Shown here in pieces: positions 23,900-36,359 of a DNA stretch of 64,000 nt. The stretch spans positions 46,253,290 to 46,317,289 of the forward strand of contig NC_053039.3 in NCBI RefSeq assembly GCF_002575655.3, given 5' to 3'. The notes below the pieces were generated by a model. It had not been told where the DNA came from. It saw only the letters and a program-made list of their open reading frames with translations, and searched no databases. The DNA comes from Aegilops tauschii subsp. strangulata. Lineage: Eukaryota > Streptophyta > Magnoliopsida > Poales > Poaceae. The first letter of the stretch is position 1; each line of letters starts with the position of its first letter. The position numbers were made by a program, and so were the translations under genes.

Positions 23900-25830
23900 T
23901 CAAGAAACATTATCCTGGGAATCCACCATGCTGGCAATAAGCTTAGCAAGCTTATTAGCTTTGTCATGTTTGGCGCTAAAATCCTCCAGCGCTTGTTGTT
24001 GCACCAGAAAGTATGCATCTGAATGCTCTAGTTACTTCCGCAGTCCTTCTGCTTGTTGTCGCGGCATAGCTGATCGATGTCTTTCAGCTTGTAGTTGAGA
24101 CTCAAGAAACTGAACTGATTCAGACAGTGAGTTTGAATAGCTTGTGCAAGCGGTAGTGGCCAGTAACTCGAACACTAAACCAAGACAGGACTTTGGGGTT
24201 GTCTCACTGTCTTCAAGATAGTCTTCCTTAGCTGTTTTATCAGCTTTGTTGGAGACCAACAAGGATGTCTCAGTATCCTGAAACTTATCTGCATTACTTC
24301 CTTTACCATTGCTTAATAAGGTACTCTTCCCCAATATTCTGTCAGCATTCTAAAAGAAGAAACAAGCAGACACATAACAGGTTTAGCATGTACTAGTATA
24401 TGAAAATCATTTCGGTGAACCAATTCATTAGTAAGGTGGATAGGACTAAACTACCAAGTCTTCTATTGCCAAGTACTAGTACATAGTAAAAGCATCAAAC
24501 AAACATATATCTATGTCCTATGGTCACTGCATTGTCTTGCCAAATCAAAATAGAGACACGGTTCAAATCATATCAGTTCAGGACAAAGCAGTAGTGAAAG
24601 AATACAAAGCGTGGGAAACTACACGGCAAAACAAGATTTCAGATGGGTACCACGGGTCTACATGTACAACAACACTATTGGCTCTGTTGTGATGCTAATG
24701 TGCATGATATGGAAGTCAACTGTATACACAATTGAAATTGAAATCAACAGAGCTATTGATAAGAGCAAACCAGTTAAAGAAACATGCGTGAACATACTTG
24801 TTGTGCCATTGGAGTTTCGATTGGATCCTTCAATTTAAAAATAAGTTTGTATGAGTAAATATAGTGATACAATAGCAAAGCAATATGCACGATAGCAATG
24901 GAATCTTAAATTAGAATAGTTGTTCTTCAGGTTTAAGCACTTGTTCTACATGAACAGAGTACAGTAAGACGCAAGAATATAGTTCTTAAAAATAGAAAAT
25001 GAGCTCATAGACCTTACCACATTCTTGGTTCGGGACCAGTACAGAACAAGGTGTTCCCAGTCATTGTCCAGTAAATGTGTCTCAGTAGAACGTAAGGGAA
25101 TTTGATGAGTTTCTTTGCCAGTTAAGTACGTTTTCTTCAGGTAATTCCGATACTGCCACCAAGAATTCTTGAAGATAGCACAGGTTACCTCATCCTGAGT
25201 TTCCAAATCGGTCCTTCTCTATAGAGCAAAATGGGAAAATTTGTTGTATTATAACCATCATGGAGGTAGAATGTATGGGACAAAGCAAAGTAATTGCCAT
25301 GAATAACATTACTTACACATAACTCCTGGACAAACACCTAGAACTGGCATTTTCCTTCATCTTTAGTATAATATTTCCAAGATGGGAAGATACGCACATT
25401 GGATTCAACAACATCAAATGCGATAGATGCTAAACTACGACTGGCTGGATGTGCTTCCTCCACAGGAATAGGCATACTAACTGGTGGAGTTGGAGTTCGC
25501 CGTGGTAGTACTGGCCCTTTGGGCACTGGTGCTGCCTTACTAACTACTCATGTTTGGGAGCTCTATGGTGGAGACGGTGTTGTGTCAACAGGAACTGAGT
25601 TACTATCTGCTGGGGTTGGGGTTAGATTGGGTGAAGCTAGTTCTCTGTCCATCACAGTAGGGGTACAATCTGCGGGAGTCTGGGTTATCTGTGGTAGGGT
25701 TGGTTCTCGTGCATGTACAACCGGTGTGCTATCTCCACCAAGAGGTAGTACTGTTTTATTTGAAGACCGTGTTTTTACTCCGCTAGATACGGGCATCACC
25801 CGCTCCAATTCATATGGCTGGTAAACAGGA
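23900..25830 (-). pseudogene. CACTA-2 accessory protein (Transposase_24-like), 3' exons, broken
   Basis: Minus-strand exons with GT-AG borders: 25317 to about 25830 (Pro-rich, then DVVESNVRIFPSWKYYTKDE), 25018-25218 (IFKNSWWQYRNYLKKTYL, WEHLVLYWSRTKN), 24798-24827 (DPIETPMAQQ) and 23900-24349 (coiled-coil-like ESVQFLESQLQAERHR, then SDAYFLVQQQALED). This is the pattern of the plant CACTA ORF2 / Transposase_24 family, thought to act with the TNP2 transposase. In-frame stops: one in the Pro-rich segment (25563), TAG at 25338 (after GKCQF, probably CAG originally) and TAA at 24032. Exons 5' of this are decayed or displaced by element B. It cannot give a full protein. Confidence 0.7.
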
Positions 25831-27345
25831 AACATAGTTGAATGTACAGACATTGTATGAGAGATAGATGCAATAGATAGTGTGGAAAAAAGAGGGCATG
25901 AAATAGTTGACATGTATATTGTTTAACTAAAACGGATAGCATGACATAATTTCACATATATGATGTCTATCTAAACCGGATAGCATAACATAACATAATT
26001 CAAAGATATGATGAATAACTGAACAGGATCGCATGACATAATTCACATACATGTTATCTAAGTAATCAGGATCGCATGATTTAATTCACATATGTGATTT
26101 ATATGCTAAACAGAGGGCATTCGATATGATGCCTGAACTAAGAACATGGTGTTGAATATTGTGTATATGATGTCTAAACTACGCAATGCAAGACACCATA
26201 TGCATGATATGAGCAGTATAACCGTGCCAAGTTAGAGCATACACCTCGGTGGGGGAATAGGACTGTCATCTTTCTCTAAATCCATCTCCGAGGAGCTATC
26301 GGGACCCAACGAGAGATCTGCTTCGATAGGTAGCACTGTTTGCTCTGAAGGCCTTGTTTTCACTCTAGATTTTTCCATCTCCCACCCAAATGGTTGATTC
26401 ACAGGAAGAGTAGTTTAATGTACAAACATTGTCGACAAATGGAAATGTAATAAAGAAAAGGATGGGCAAGATATCATTCAAATATATGATGCCTGGTTAA
26501 ACAGGATGGCATTGCACATTTCACATATATTATGGCCGGCTAAAAGACATGAGACTACATAATTCTCATATATGATATAGAAACTAAACAGGTGGCATTA
26601 TAGAACATGTCTAAACTAAGTAGAGGACATATATGATGTTAAAAGTAGGCACTGCATGGCAACATATGCATGATATGACTAACATCATCATGCCAAGGTA
26701 GAGCAAGCACCTTGGGGGGTAAATAGGAGTGGTCAGTTGCGTATGAATCCGCCTCGGAACAAATATCTTCTTCTGAATTACAATCTGGAGAGGGGGAGGG
26801 TTTGCCATTGAACCCACCATGGAGTGATGTCTGCATGACGTTGTATTGTCGCGCAAAACTCTTCTCTTTTTCTCTACATGTTCAGCATGACTGTGTACAA
26901 TATCTGACATGCATACGAAAACAATATGGTGAGATTATGTCAGGAGAGCATGCAGAAATCTAGAGTGATGGTAACAACCAATGGATGGATCCAAAAATAA
27001 TGATAGCAGGCTGATGATTGCTTTAATTTAATAAAAAAGACAGATGATGATTGCTTTACTACTTGTTTCCCACCCAAGATGAACAACATAGGCATAACCT
27101 AGGTGAACCAAATATTAGACAGAGATACTATTCATTGCTGCCTCGATATGTGCCCCACAACTAATTTAGAACATAAGTCTGAACATTAATTTGGACCTGA
27201 CTTGGAGTCTAAGAGGTGAACAGGATGATAAAGTAGCAGGTAATTTTAAGCAATGCATAAAATAAGAAGAAACAAAAGAGTGTGACCTCTCTTGTGGACC
27301 CGTGTACTCCTCAAGTTCATCTGCTGAGTCGATGATGGTGATGCC
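25831..27345 (-). other. Decayed introns and exon remnants of the CACTA-2 gene
   Basis: A/T-rich sequence with repeated words (acataattcacatatatgat, aaacaggatggcat) at 25930-26200 and 26490-26650 suggesting old local duplications. Short open pieces around 26230-26400 and 26700-26900 may be exon remnants but I cannot join them. The segment ends at the insertion point of element B. Confidence 0.4.
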
Positions 27346-29025
27346 TGATACGTCTCCAATGTATCTATAATTTTTGATTGTTCCATGCTATTATATTATC
27401 CATCTAGGATGTTTTATATGCATATATATGCTATTTTATATGATTTTTGGGACTAACCTATTAACCTAGAGCCCAGTACCAGTTTCTGTTTTTGCCTTGT
27501 TTTTTAGTATCGCGGAAAAGGAAAACCAAACGGAGTCCAATTTACCTGAAATTTCACGGAGATCGTTTTTGGACCAGAAGAAGCCCACGGAGCACCAGAG
27601 ATGGGACAGAAGAGTCCCGAGGCACCCACGAGGGTGGGGGCGCACCCTCCCCCCTGGGTGCGCCCCCTACCTCATGGCCGCCTCGGAGACCCCCCTGACT
27701 TGTTCCCGACGCCAAAACCTCTTATATATACCCAAACTTCCAGAACATAACCTAGATCGGGAGTTCCGCTGCTGCAAGCCTCTGTAGCCACCAAAAACCA
27801 ATCGGGACCCTGTTCCGGCACCCTGCCGGAGGGGGAATCCCTCTCCGGTGGCCATCTTCATCATCCCGGTGCTCTCCACGATGAGGAGGGAGTAGTTCAC
27901 CCTCGGGGCTGAGGGTATGTACCAGTAGCTATGTGTTTGATATCTCTCTCTCTCTCGTGTTCTTGATTTGGCACCATCTTGATGTATCGCGAGCTTTGCT
28001 ATTATAGTTGGATCTTATGATGTTTCTCCCCCTCTACTCTCTTGTAATGGATTGAGTTTTCCCTTTCAAGTTATCTTATCGGATTGTGTCTTTAAGGATT
28101 TGAGAACACTTGATGTATGTCTAGCATGTGCTTACCTGTGGTGACAATGGGATATCACGTGATCTACTTGATGTATGTTTTGGTGATCAACTTGCGGGTT
28201 CCGTGACCTCGTGAACTTATGCATAGGGGTTGGCACACGTTTTTCGTCTTGACTCTCCGGTAGAAACTTTGGGGCACTCTTTGAAGTACTTTGTGTTGGT
28301 TTGAATAGATGAATCCGAGATTGTGTGATGCATATCGTATAATCATACCCATGGATACTTGAGGTGACATTGGAGTATCTAGGTGACATTAGGGTTTTGG
28401 TTGATTTGTGTCTTAAGGTGTTATTCTAGTACGAACTCTAGGATAGATTGAACGGAAAGAATAGCTTCGTGTTATTTTACTACGGACTCTTGAATAGATC
28501 GATCAGAAAGGATAACTTTGAGGTGCTTTCGTACCCTACCATAATCTCTTTGTTTGTTCTCCGCTATTAGTGACTCTTTGTTGTATGTTGAGGGATAGTT
28601 ATATCACCCAGTTATGTTATTATTGTTGAGAGAACTTGCACTAGTGAAAGTATGAACCCTAGGCCTTGTTTCCTAGCATTGCAATACCGATTACGCTCAC
28701 TTTTATCACTTGCTACCTTGCTGTTTTTATATTTTCAGATTACAAATACCTATACCTACCATCCATATTGCACTTGTGTCACCATCTCTTCGCCAAACTA
28801 ATGCACCTATACAATTTACCATTGTATTGGGTGTGTTGGGGACACAAGAGACTCTTTGTTGTTTGGTTGTAGGGTTGTTTGAGAGAGACCATCTTCATGC
28901 TACACCTCCCACGGATTGATAAACCTTAGGTCATCCACTTGAGGGAAATTTGCTACTGTCCTACAAACCTCTGCACTTGGAGGCCCAACAACGTCTACAA
29001 GAAGAAGGTTGTGTAGTAGACATCA
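27346..29025 (+). repeat. 5' LTR of element B
   Basis: Begins TGATACGTCTCCAATG and ends gtagtagacatca. A TATA box (cttatatatacc) lies at about 27721-27731, upstream of a conserved leader. The LTR holds many short open frames on both strands that recur in every copy; none looks like a gene. Confidence 0.95.
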
Positions 29026-29034
29026 AGCAGTTTC

Positions 29035-29052
29035 TGGCGCCGTTGCCGGGGA
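29035..29052 (+). promoter_or_regulatory. Primer-binding site of element B
   Basis: TGGCGCCGTTGCCGGGGA, 9 bases after the 5' LTR, the same spacing as in element A. Confidence 0.85.
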
Positions 29053-29149
29053 GGTGAGTGCTTGAAGGTATATCTTTAGATCTTGCAATTGAATCTTTTA
29101 GTTTCTTGTTTTATCAGTAGTTTAGTTTATAAAAGAAAACTACAAAAAA

Positions 29150-30716
29150 ATGGAATTGAGGGTGCCTCATATGCTTCATCTTTTTAATATCTTTCATGAA
29201 AATAAGGATTCCGATAAATGTGCTCAATTGCTAGAGGAAGAATGCATTAGAATGTTTGGCACTAAATCTTTGAATGATGAGCATGACTGCAATGTTGTTA
29301 GTATGAACTCTTTGAATATCCATAGTACTAATGATGATTGCACTAGTCATGATGAAAATGTCTCTTATAAGCATGTCAACTTTTGTGGAGTGCATAGAGT
29401 TTGCAAGTACACACCAAATAGGAAAGATAGATTTTGCAAGAGGCATAAGTATTTAGAAACTAAATGGTTGCAAGAGAGGCTAGATGCTTGTGCTGAAAAT
29501 TTAAAATTTCTTTGCCATCCTTGTGAACTTTGCAATGAACATGATCATTTAAATCCCCAATGCAAATTGTTTCATGATCGTGTCGTGTCCAAAAATTGTG
29601 ATGACTTGATTTCCCTTGCACATCATAATGAACTTAGTTTGCTTTTGGGTTATCAAGAAATGAAACGTATAACTAAGGATATGCAAGAATTTGTCCTCGA
29701 TAAAGTTCTTGATTTTGATCTAGAAGAATTTTTTTTATTGTGCGGTGAATTGCATTGAAAATCCTTATATTGCCAATTACATAAAGAAAAGAAAACAAAT
29801 AGAAGATGAAGAGAATACTAATGAAAGGGAAGAGACTTCCCAATATCCTCCTATTATTTCTTATGATGAATCAGGTAACGAGGTGGAGCTTTCTATTCAA
29901 CCAATCTCATTAATAAGGAGCTCAAAAGAGAGGGTTAAACCCAGACATGATGTGAAGAAGAAAAAGAAAAGACAGAGAAGCAAAGGTAGAAAGGTATCCC
30001 TCCCAAATGATGTTGCTCCTATTACTCATTGTGATGATGATAATTGCTATACTATTGGTGCTATCCATACTATTAATGATGAGAGTGATTATGCTTATGA
30101 TATGAAGAGGCCCAAGCTTGGGGATGCTATGTTTAGTGAAGATGATATTTTTAGCCTCCCAAGTTTTGATGAGCAAATTTATTATGATGATAGCATGCCT
30201 CCTATTTATGATGATTATTTTGATGACACTTATGCTATAAAAAGTAGTGATGATCATATTTATAAAACTTGTCATGATTATGATTACCCTTTTTCTGAAC
30301 ATTACTCTTTTAATGTGGAAACAATTTATAGTATTCGAGTCTCTTATGATACTCCCACCATTCCGAATGAGAAGAATGTTGCTTATGTGGAGAGTAATAA
30401 AATTTCTATGCTTGTAGATCATGAAAAGAATTCTTTATGTGATAGTTATATTGTTGAATTCAGTCATGATTCTACTGAAAATTATTATGAGGGAGGAACA
30501 TATGCTTGTAGGAATTGCAATAATATCAAGTTTCCTCTCTATGTGCTTAAAAGTTTAAAGTTATGCTTGTTTTGCCTTCCTATGCTAGTTGATTATTGTT
30601 CCCATAAGTTGTTTGCTCACAAAATCCCTATGAATAGGAAGTGGGTTAGACTTAAATGTGCTAGTCATATTCTTCATGATGCTCTCTTTCTGTTTCAATT
30701 CTTATCTTTTATGTGA
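29150..30716 (+). pseudogene. Gypsy-family Cys/His-rich protein (element B copy), one frameshift
   Basis: Starts at ATG 29150, 98 bases after the primer site. Frame 1 runs to 29758 and frame 2 from about 29745 to 30716. An 8-T run near 29730 marks the shift: element A has two more bases here (gaaatttatatgtattg). Conserved blocks: MELRVPHMLHLFN, CKYTPNRKDRFCKRHKYLE, CHPCELCNEHDHLNPQC, a Lys/Arg patch (KKKKKRQRSKGRK), Asp/Tyr-rich acidic runs, and a Cys-rich end (CRNCNNIKFPLYV, LKLCLFCLPML, RKWVRLKC). Repaired, the protein would have roughly 520 residues. The paired Cys/His spacing suggests metal-binding folds. No similarity to gag, protease, RT or integrase is apparent. The function is unknown. 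Confidence 0.75.
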
Positions 30717-33551
30717 GCATCATTGAAATCATCATGCCTAGCTAGGGGCGTTAAACGTTAGCGCTTGTTGGGAGGCAACCCAATTTTATTTTTGTTCTTT
30801 GCTTTTGCTCCTGTTTAGTAATAAATAATTCATCTAGCCTCTGTTTAGATGTGTTTTTATGTTTTAATTAGTGTTTGTGCCAAGTAGAACCTTTGGGAAG
30901 ACTTGGGTGAAGTCTTTGTGATCTTGCTGTAAAAAACAGAAACTTGAGCTCTCACGAGATTAGCTGCCATTTTTACTGGAGAGTGCTTTTAGGTTGATTC
31001 TTTTTGAAGATGATCAATAGGAAAATTACTCAGGTCCACCAATTTATTTCAGAATTTTTGGAGTTCTATAAGTATACGCTTGATACAGATTAATACAGAC
31101 TGTTCTGTTTTTGACAGATTCTATTTTCTATGTGTTGTTTGCTTATTTTGATGAATCTATGAGTAGTATCGAAGGGTATGAACCATAGAGAAGTTGGAAT
31201 ACAGTAGATATTACACCAATATGAATTTATAATGATTTCACAACAGTACCTAAGTGGTGGTTTTATTTTCTTATGCTAATGGAGCTTGCGAGTTTTCTGT
31301 TGAGTTTTGTGTTGTGAAGTTTTCAAGTTTTGGGTAAAGATTTGATGGACTATGGAATAAGGAGTGGCAAGAGTCTAAGCTTGGGGATTCCCAAGGCACC
31401 CCAAGGTAATATTCATGGACAACCAAGAGCCTAAGCTTGGGGATGCCCCGGATGGCATCCCCTCTTTCGTCTTCCTTCATCGGTAACTTTACTTGGAGCT
31501 ATATTTTTATTCACCACATGATATGTGTTTTGCTTGGAGCGTCATTTTATTTTATTTTGTTTTGCTTGCTATTTGAATAAAATACCAGGATCTGAAATTC
31601 TTAAATTTTAGAGAGTCTTCACATAGTTGCATAATTATTCAACTACTCATTGATCTTCACTTATATCTTTCGGAGCAGTTTGTCTTTTGCTCTAGTGCTT
31701 CACTTATATCTTTTTAGAGCACGGCGGTGGTTTTATGTTGAAGAAATAGATTAACTCTCATGCTTCACTTATATTATTTTGAGAGTCTTTTAGAACAGCA
31801 TGGTAATTTACTTTGGCTATAAAATTAGTCCTAATATGATAGGCATCCAAGGTGGGTATAATAAAAACTTTCATAAAAAGTGCATTGAATACTATGAGAA
31901 GTTTGATACTTGATGATTGTTTTGAGATATGAAGATGGTAATATTAGAGTCGTGATAGTTGAGTAGTTGTGAATTTGAGAAATACTTGTGTTGAAGTTTG
32001 CAAGTCCCGTAGCATGCACGTATGGTAAACGTTGTGTAACAAATTTGAAGCATGAGGTGTTCCTTGATTGTCATCCTTATGAGTGGCGGTCGGGGACGAG
32101 CGATGGTCTTTTCCTACCAATCTATCCCCCTAGGAGCATGCGCGTAATGCTTGGTTTTTGATGACTTGCATATTTTTGCAATAAGTATGTGAGTTCTTTA
32201 TGACTAATGTTGAGTCCATGGATTATACACACTCTCACCTTTTCATCATTGCTAGCCTCTTCGGTACCGTGCATTGCCCTTTCTCACCTTGAGAGTTGGT
32301 GCAAACTTCGCCGGTGCATCCAAACCCCGTGATATGATATGCTCTATCACACATAAACCTCCTTATATCTTCCTCAAAACAGCCACCATACCTACCTATT
32401 ATGGCATTTCCATAGCCATTCCAAGATATATTGCCATGCAACTTTCCACCGTTTCATTTATTATGACACGCTTCATCATTGTCATATTGCCTTGCATGAT
32501 CATGTAGTTGACATCGTATTTGTGGCAAAGCCACCATGCATAATTTATCATACATGTCACTCTTGATTCATTGCCCATCCCGGTACACCGCCGGAGGCAT
32601 TTAGATAGAGTCATATTTTGTTCTAGTATCGAGTTGTAATCATTGAGTTGTAAATAAATAGAAGTGTGATGATCATCATTAATAGAGCATTGTACCAAAT
32701 AAAAAAAGGGAAGAAAGGCCAAATAAAAAAAGAGAAAGGCCCAAAAATGGAAATAAAAAGGGACAATGCTACTATCCTTTTTTTCACACTTGTGCTTCAA
32801 AGTAGCACCATGATCTTTATGATAGTGAATCTCTTGTTTTGTCACTTTCATATACTAGTGGGAATTTTTCATTATAGAACTTGGCTTGTATATTCCAACA
32901 ATGGGCTTCCTCAAATGCCCTAGGTCTTCATGAGCAAGCAAGTTGGATGCACACCCACTTAGTTTCTTTTGTTGAGCTTTCATATATTTATAGCTCTAGT
33001 GTATCTGTTGCATGGCAATCCCTACTCCTTGCATTGACATCAATTGATGGGCATCTCCCTAGCCCGTTGATTAGCCGCGTCAATGTGAGACTTTCTCTTT
33101 TTTTGTCTTCTCCACATAACCCCCATCATCATACTCTATTCCACCCATAATGCTATATCCATGGCTCATGCTCATGTATTGCGTGAACGTTGAAAAAAGT
33201 TTGAGATTACTAAAGTATGAAACAATTGCTTGGCTTGTCATCGCGGTTGTGCATGATGAGAGCATTCTTGTGTGACGAAAATGGAGCATGACCAAACCAT
33301 ATGATTTGTAGGGATGAACTTTCTTTGGCCATGTTATTTTGAGAAGACATAATTGCTTAGTTAGTATGCTTGAAGTATTATTATTTTTATGTCAATATTA
33401 AACTTTTATCTTGAATCTCTCGGATCTGAACATTCATGCCACAATAAAGAGAATTACTTAGAAAATTATGTTAGGTAGCATTCCACATCAAAAATTCTGT
33501 TTTTATCATTTACCTACTCGAGGACGAGCAGGAATTAAGCTTGGGGATGCT
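30717..33551 (+). other. Non-coding 3' internal region of element B
   Basis: About 2.8 kb without a convincing ORF, matching the corresponding part of A (9730-12030) and, from about 31914, the internal part of C (20086-21735). It ends in the polypurine stretch before the 3' LTR. Confidence 0.75.
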
Positions 33552-35237
33552 TGATACGTCTCCAACGTATCTATAATTTTTTATTGTTCCATGCTATTAT
33601 ATTATCCATCTAGGATGTTTTATATGCATTTATATGCTATTTATATGATTTTTGGGACTAACCTATTAACCTAGAGCCCAGTGTCAGTTTCTGTTTTGCC
33701 TTGTTTTTGAGTATCGCAGAAAAGGAAAACCAAACGGAGTCCAAGTGACCTAAAATTTCACGGAGATCATTTTTGGACCAGAAGAAGCCCACGGAGCACC
33801 GGAGATGGGCCAGAAGAGTCCCGAGGCGCCCACGAGGGTGGGGGGCGCGCCCTACCCCCTAGGCGCGCCCCCTACCTCGTGGCCGCCTCGGAGACCCCCT
33901 GACTTATTCCCGACGCCAAAACCTCTTATATATACCCAAACTTCCAGAACATAACCTAGATCGGGAGTTCCACCGCTGCAAGCCTCTGTAGCCACCAAAA
34001 ACCAATCGGGACCCTGTTCCGGCACCCTGCCGGAGAGGGAATCCCTCTCCGGTGGCCATCTTCATCATCCCGGCGCTCTCCATGACGAGGAGGGGATAGT
34101 TCACCCCCGGGGCTGAGGGTATGTACCAGTAGCTATGTGTTTGATCTCTCTCTCTCTTGTGTTCTTGATTTGGCACCATCTTGATGTATCGCGAGCTTTG
34201 CTATTATAGTTGGATCTTATGATGTTTCTCTCCCTCTACTCTCTTGTAATGGATTGAGTTTTCCCTTTCAAGTTATCTTATCGGATTGAGTCTTTAAGGA
34301 TTTGAGAACACTTGATGTATGTCTAGCATGTGCTTATCTGTGGTGACAATGGGATATCACGTGATCTACTTGATGTATGTTTTGGTGATCAACTTGCGGG
34401 TTCCGTGACCTCGTGAACTTATGCATAGGGGTTGGCACACGTTTTTCGTCTTGACTCTCCGGTAGAAACTTTGGGGCACTCTTTGAAGTACTTTGTGTTT
34501 GTTTGAATAGATGAATCTGAGATTGTGTGATGCATATCGTATAATCATACCCATGTATACTTGAGGTGACATTGGAGTATCTAGGTGACATTAGGGTTTT
34601 GGTTGATTTGTGTCTTAAGATGTTATTCTAGTACGAACTCTAGGATAGATCGAACGGAAAGAATAGCTTCGTGTTATTTTACTACGGACTCTTGAATAGA
34701 TCGATCAGAAAGAATAACTTTGAGGTGGTTTCGTACCCTACCATAATCTCTTCGTTTGTTCTCCGCTATTAGTGACTTTGGAGTGACTCTTTGTTGCATG
34801 TTGAGGGATAGTTATATGATCCAGTTATGTTATTATTGTTGAGAGAACTTGCACTAGTGAAAGTATGAACCCTAGGCCTTGTTTCCTAGCATTGCAATAC
34901 CATTTACGCTCACTTTTATCGCTTGCTACCTTGCTGTTTTTATAATTTCAGATTACAAATACCTATACCTACCATCCATATTGCAACATTATCACCATCT
35001 CTTCGCCGAACTAGTGCACCTATAGAATTTACCATTGTATTGGGTGTTTTGGGGACACAAGAGACTCTTTGTTATTTGGTTGCAGGGTTGTTTGAGAGAG
35101 ACCATCTTCATCCTACGCCTCCCACAGATTGATAAACCTTAGGTCATCCACTTGAGGGAATTTTATACTGTCCAACAAACCTCTGCATTTGGAGGCCCAA
35201 CAACGTCTACAAGAAGAAAGTTGTGTAGTAGACATCA
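33552..35237 (+). repeat. 3' LTR of element B
   Basis: Begins TGATACGTCTCCAACG and ends gtagtagacatca, followed by the atgcc duplication. It aligns with the 5' LTR over its full length with scattered substitutions and small indels. Confidence 0.95.
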
Positions 35238-35242
35238 ATGCC

Positions 35243-36100
35243 GTTGCAGTGGGTGCCGGCGGCAGGGAAGGAGATCTAAGGCAGCGAAAGACGGTCAGGA
35301 GTCGTGATGTCTTGTTTGGTGGATGCTTCTGTCGATGGAGCAGCTCAGGTGAGGTGGACGACGCCGTAGCAGGAGCAGGACAAACCACACAAAGTTTCCT
35401 TCGACACCTACCTGTAACTGAAGTAATTCTGTAAGGGCTCATTTGGCTTGCATGATTCTAAAAAGGCAGGGATAGGAAAAACACCGGAATGGGATAGGAA
35501 TGCACATGGTAATTAAACAGAGCATTTGTAGACACAGGATCTCTGTCAACTTGGGTGTTTGGTTCACAGGAATAGGAAGAGCAGAGGAATGCAAAGAAAC
35601 ATGGCCAAAATAAAGTGAAATCATATGAAAGCGTGTACAGTTAGAATGTTATTCTGCCACTAATGCACTTGGTCTTGTTTTCATGCATAGGATTTTGAAA
35701 AGTAGGTCCAGGTAGATGTTTTGCTCCATTCCTTTCAACAAAATGCATGAATAATTGAATAGTAGAGTGCCATAGGAAAATTTCCTATTGTTATGTTTTT
35801 CCGTTGAACCAAATAGCCCTAATGGATCTACATGAATGTAGAGTAATAAGTGATGCAACAAGTGTACAACCTCTTTGCCGTAGCCGTGTCAACCTCAGCA
35901 TCATTGGGTTGGTCGCTGAAGAAGTTGAGGCAGAGGTGGCTGTCGGAGGTGTGGAGGAAGATCTGAGGAATCTATAGACGGCGTCCAGGGCACTGCTCTA
36001 TTGTGATGGATCGTTCTGTCGTTGGAGCAGCTCCGGTGAGCCATAAGATGTCAAGGCTGAAGCAGCACAAGAAGACATCGTTAATCTCAAGTGGGATTCT
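35243..36100 (-). pseudogene. Possible 5' remains of the CACTA-2 gene
   Basis: Continues CACTA-2 beyond element B. Two similar stretches (about 35315-35360 and 35995-36040, sharing ctgtcg/ttggagcagctc.ggtgag) lie on either side of the Tourist MITE. Short minus-strand open pieces (LPPAPTATALMSTTQ, STSPELLHRQKHPP) exist but no full exon is convincing. The assignment rests mainly on position. Confidence 0.3.
35435..35819. mobile_element. Tourist-like (PIF/Harbinger) MITE, 385 bp, TSD taa
   Basis: Terminal repeats GGGCTCATTTGGC and GAACCAAATAGCCC, flanked by TAA on both sides (35432-35434 and 35820-35822). The 3-bp TAA/TTA duplication is the mark of PIF/Harbinger elements. No coding sequence. 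Confidence 0.85.
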
Positions 36101-36359
36101 AATAGCATCTCCAATAGATGATGTAAAATAGATGTAAAATTTACATCACCAAAAACCACCTGACTACAACAGATGAGGTAAAAACTGTTGATTCTGAACT
36201 TAACTGTCGAAACTGAAATTTACTGTGGGATCTGAATGTTACTGTCGAAACTGAATGCAATGGTAGCAGAGAGGCACTTGACATGTTAGCGATGCTAAGA
36301 GTTTGTTAGAATTATATTAGCAGTTACTGCATTATTTATGAAATCTTGCAGATAGGATG

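Larger units (their letters stand above)
27346..35237 (+). mobile_element. Element B: complete non-autonomous gypsy (Athila-lineage, Sabrina-like) retrotransposon, TSD atgcc
   Basis: 5' LTR 27346-29025 (1680 bp), internal 29026-33551, 3' LTR 33552-35237 (1686 bp). ATGCC flanks both ends (27341-27345 and 35238-35242). The primer site lies at 29035-29052 and the polypurine stretch aggaattaagcttggggatg just before 33552. The only coding sequence is the Cys/His-rich protein at 29150-30716; gag and pol are missing, so movement would need helper proteins. The two LTRs have visibly diverged (several differences in the first 110 bp alone), so the insertion is not recent. It lies within the gene of CACTA-2. 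Confidence 0.95.
18753..36300 (-). mobile_element. CACTA-2: second CACTA element, minus orientation, carrying three later insertions
   Basis: The terminus CACTACAAAAAAATACAC starts at 18753, preceded by tct as a possible 3-bp duplication. Behind it are short ggcccgtta/ggcccatt words (19200-19735), a 27-bp tandem repeat (23398-23571) and a broken minus-strand transposon gene (23900-25830, with possible 5' remains at 35243-36100). Gypsy C (19737-23349), gypsy B (27346-35237) and a Tourist MITE (35435-35819) interrupt it. Because the gene points toward 18753, that end is probably the 3' terminus. No transposase and no second terminus are visible, so the right limit near 36300 is a guess set by the copia relic. 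Confidence 0.65.

Noticed and set aside
33904..34591. Repeated short frames such as MSPRYSNVTSSIHG in several places
   Set aside because: Present in every copy of the same LTR on the strand opposite to its transcript; no evidence of a gene.
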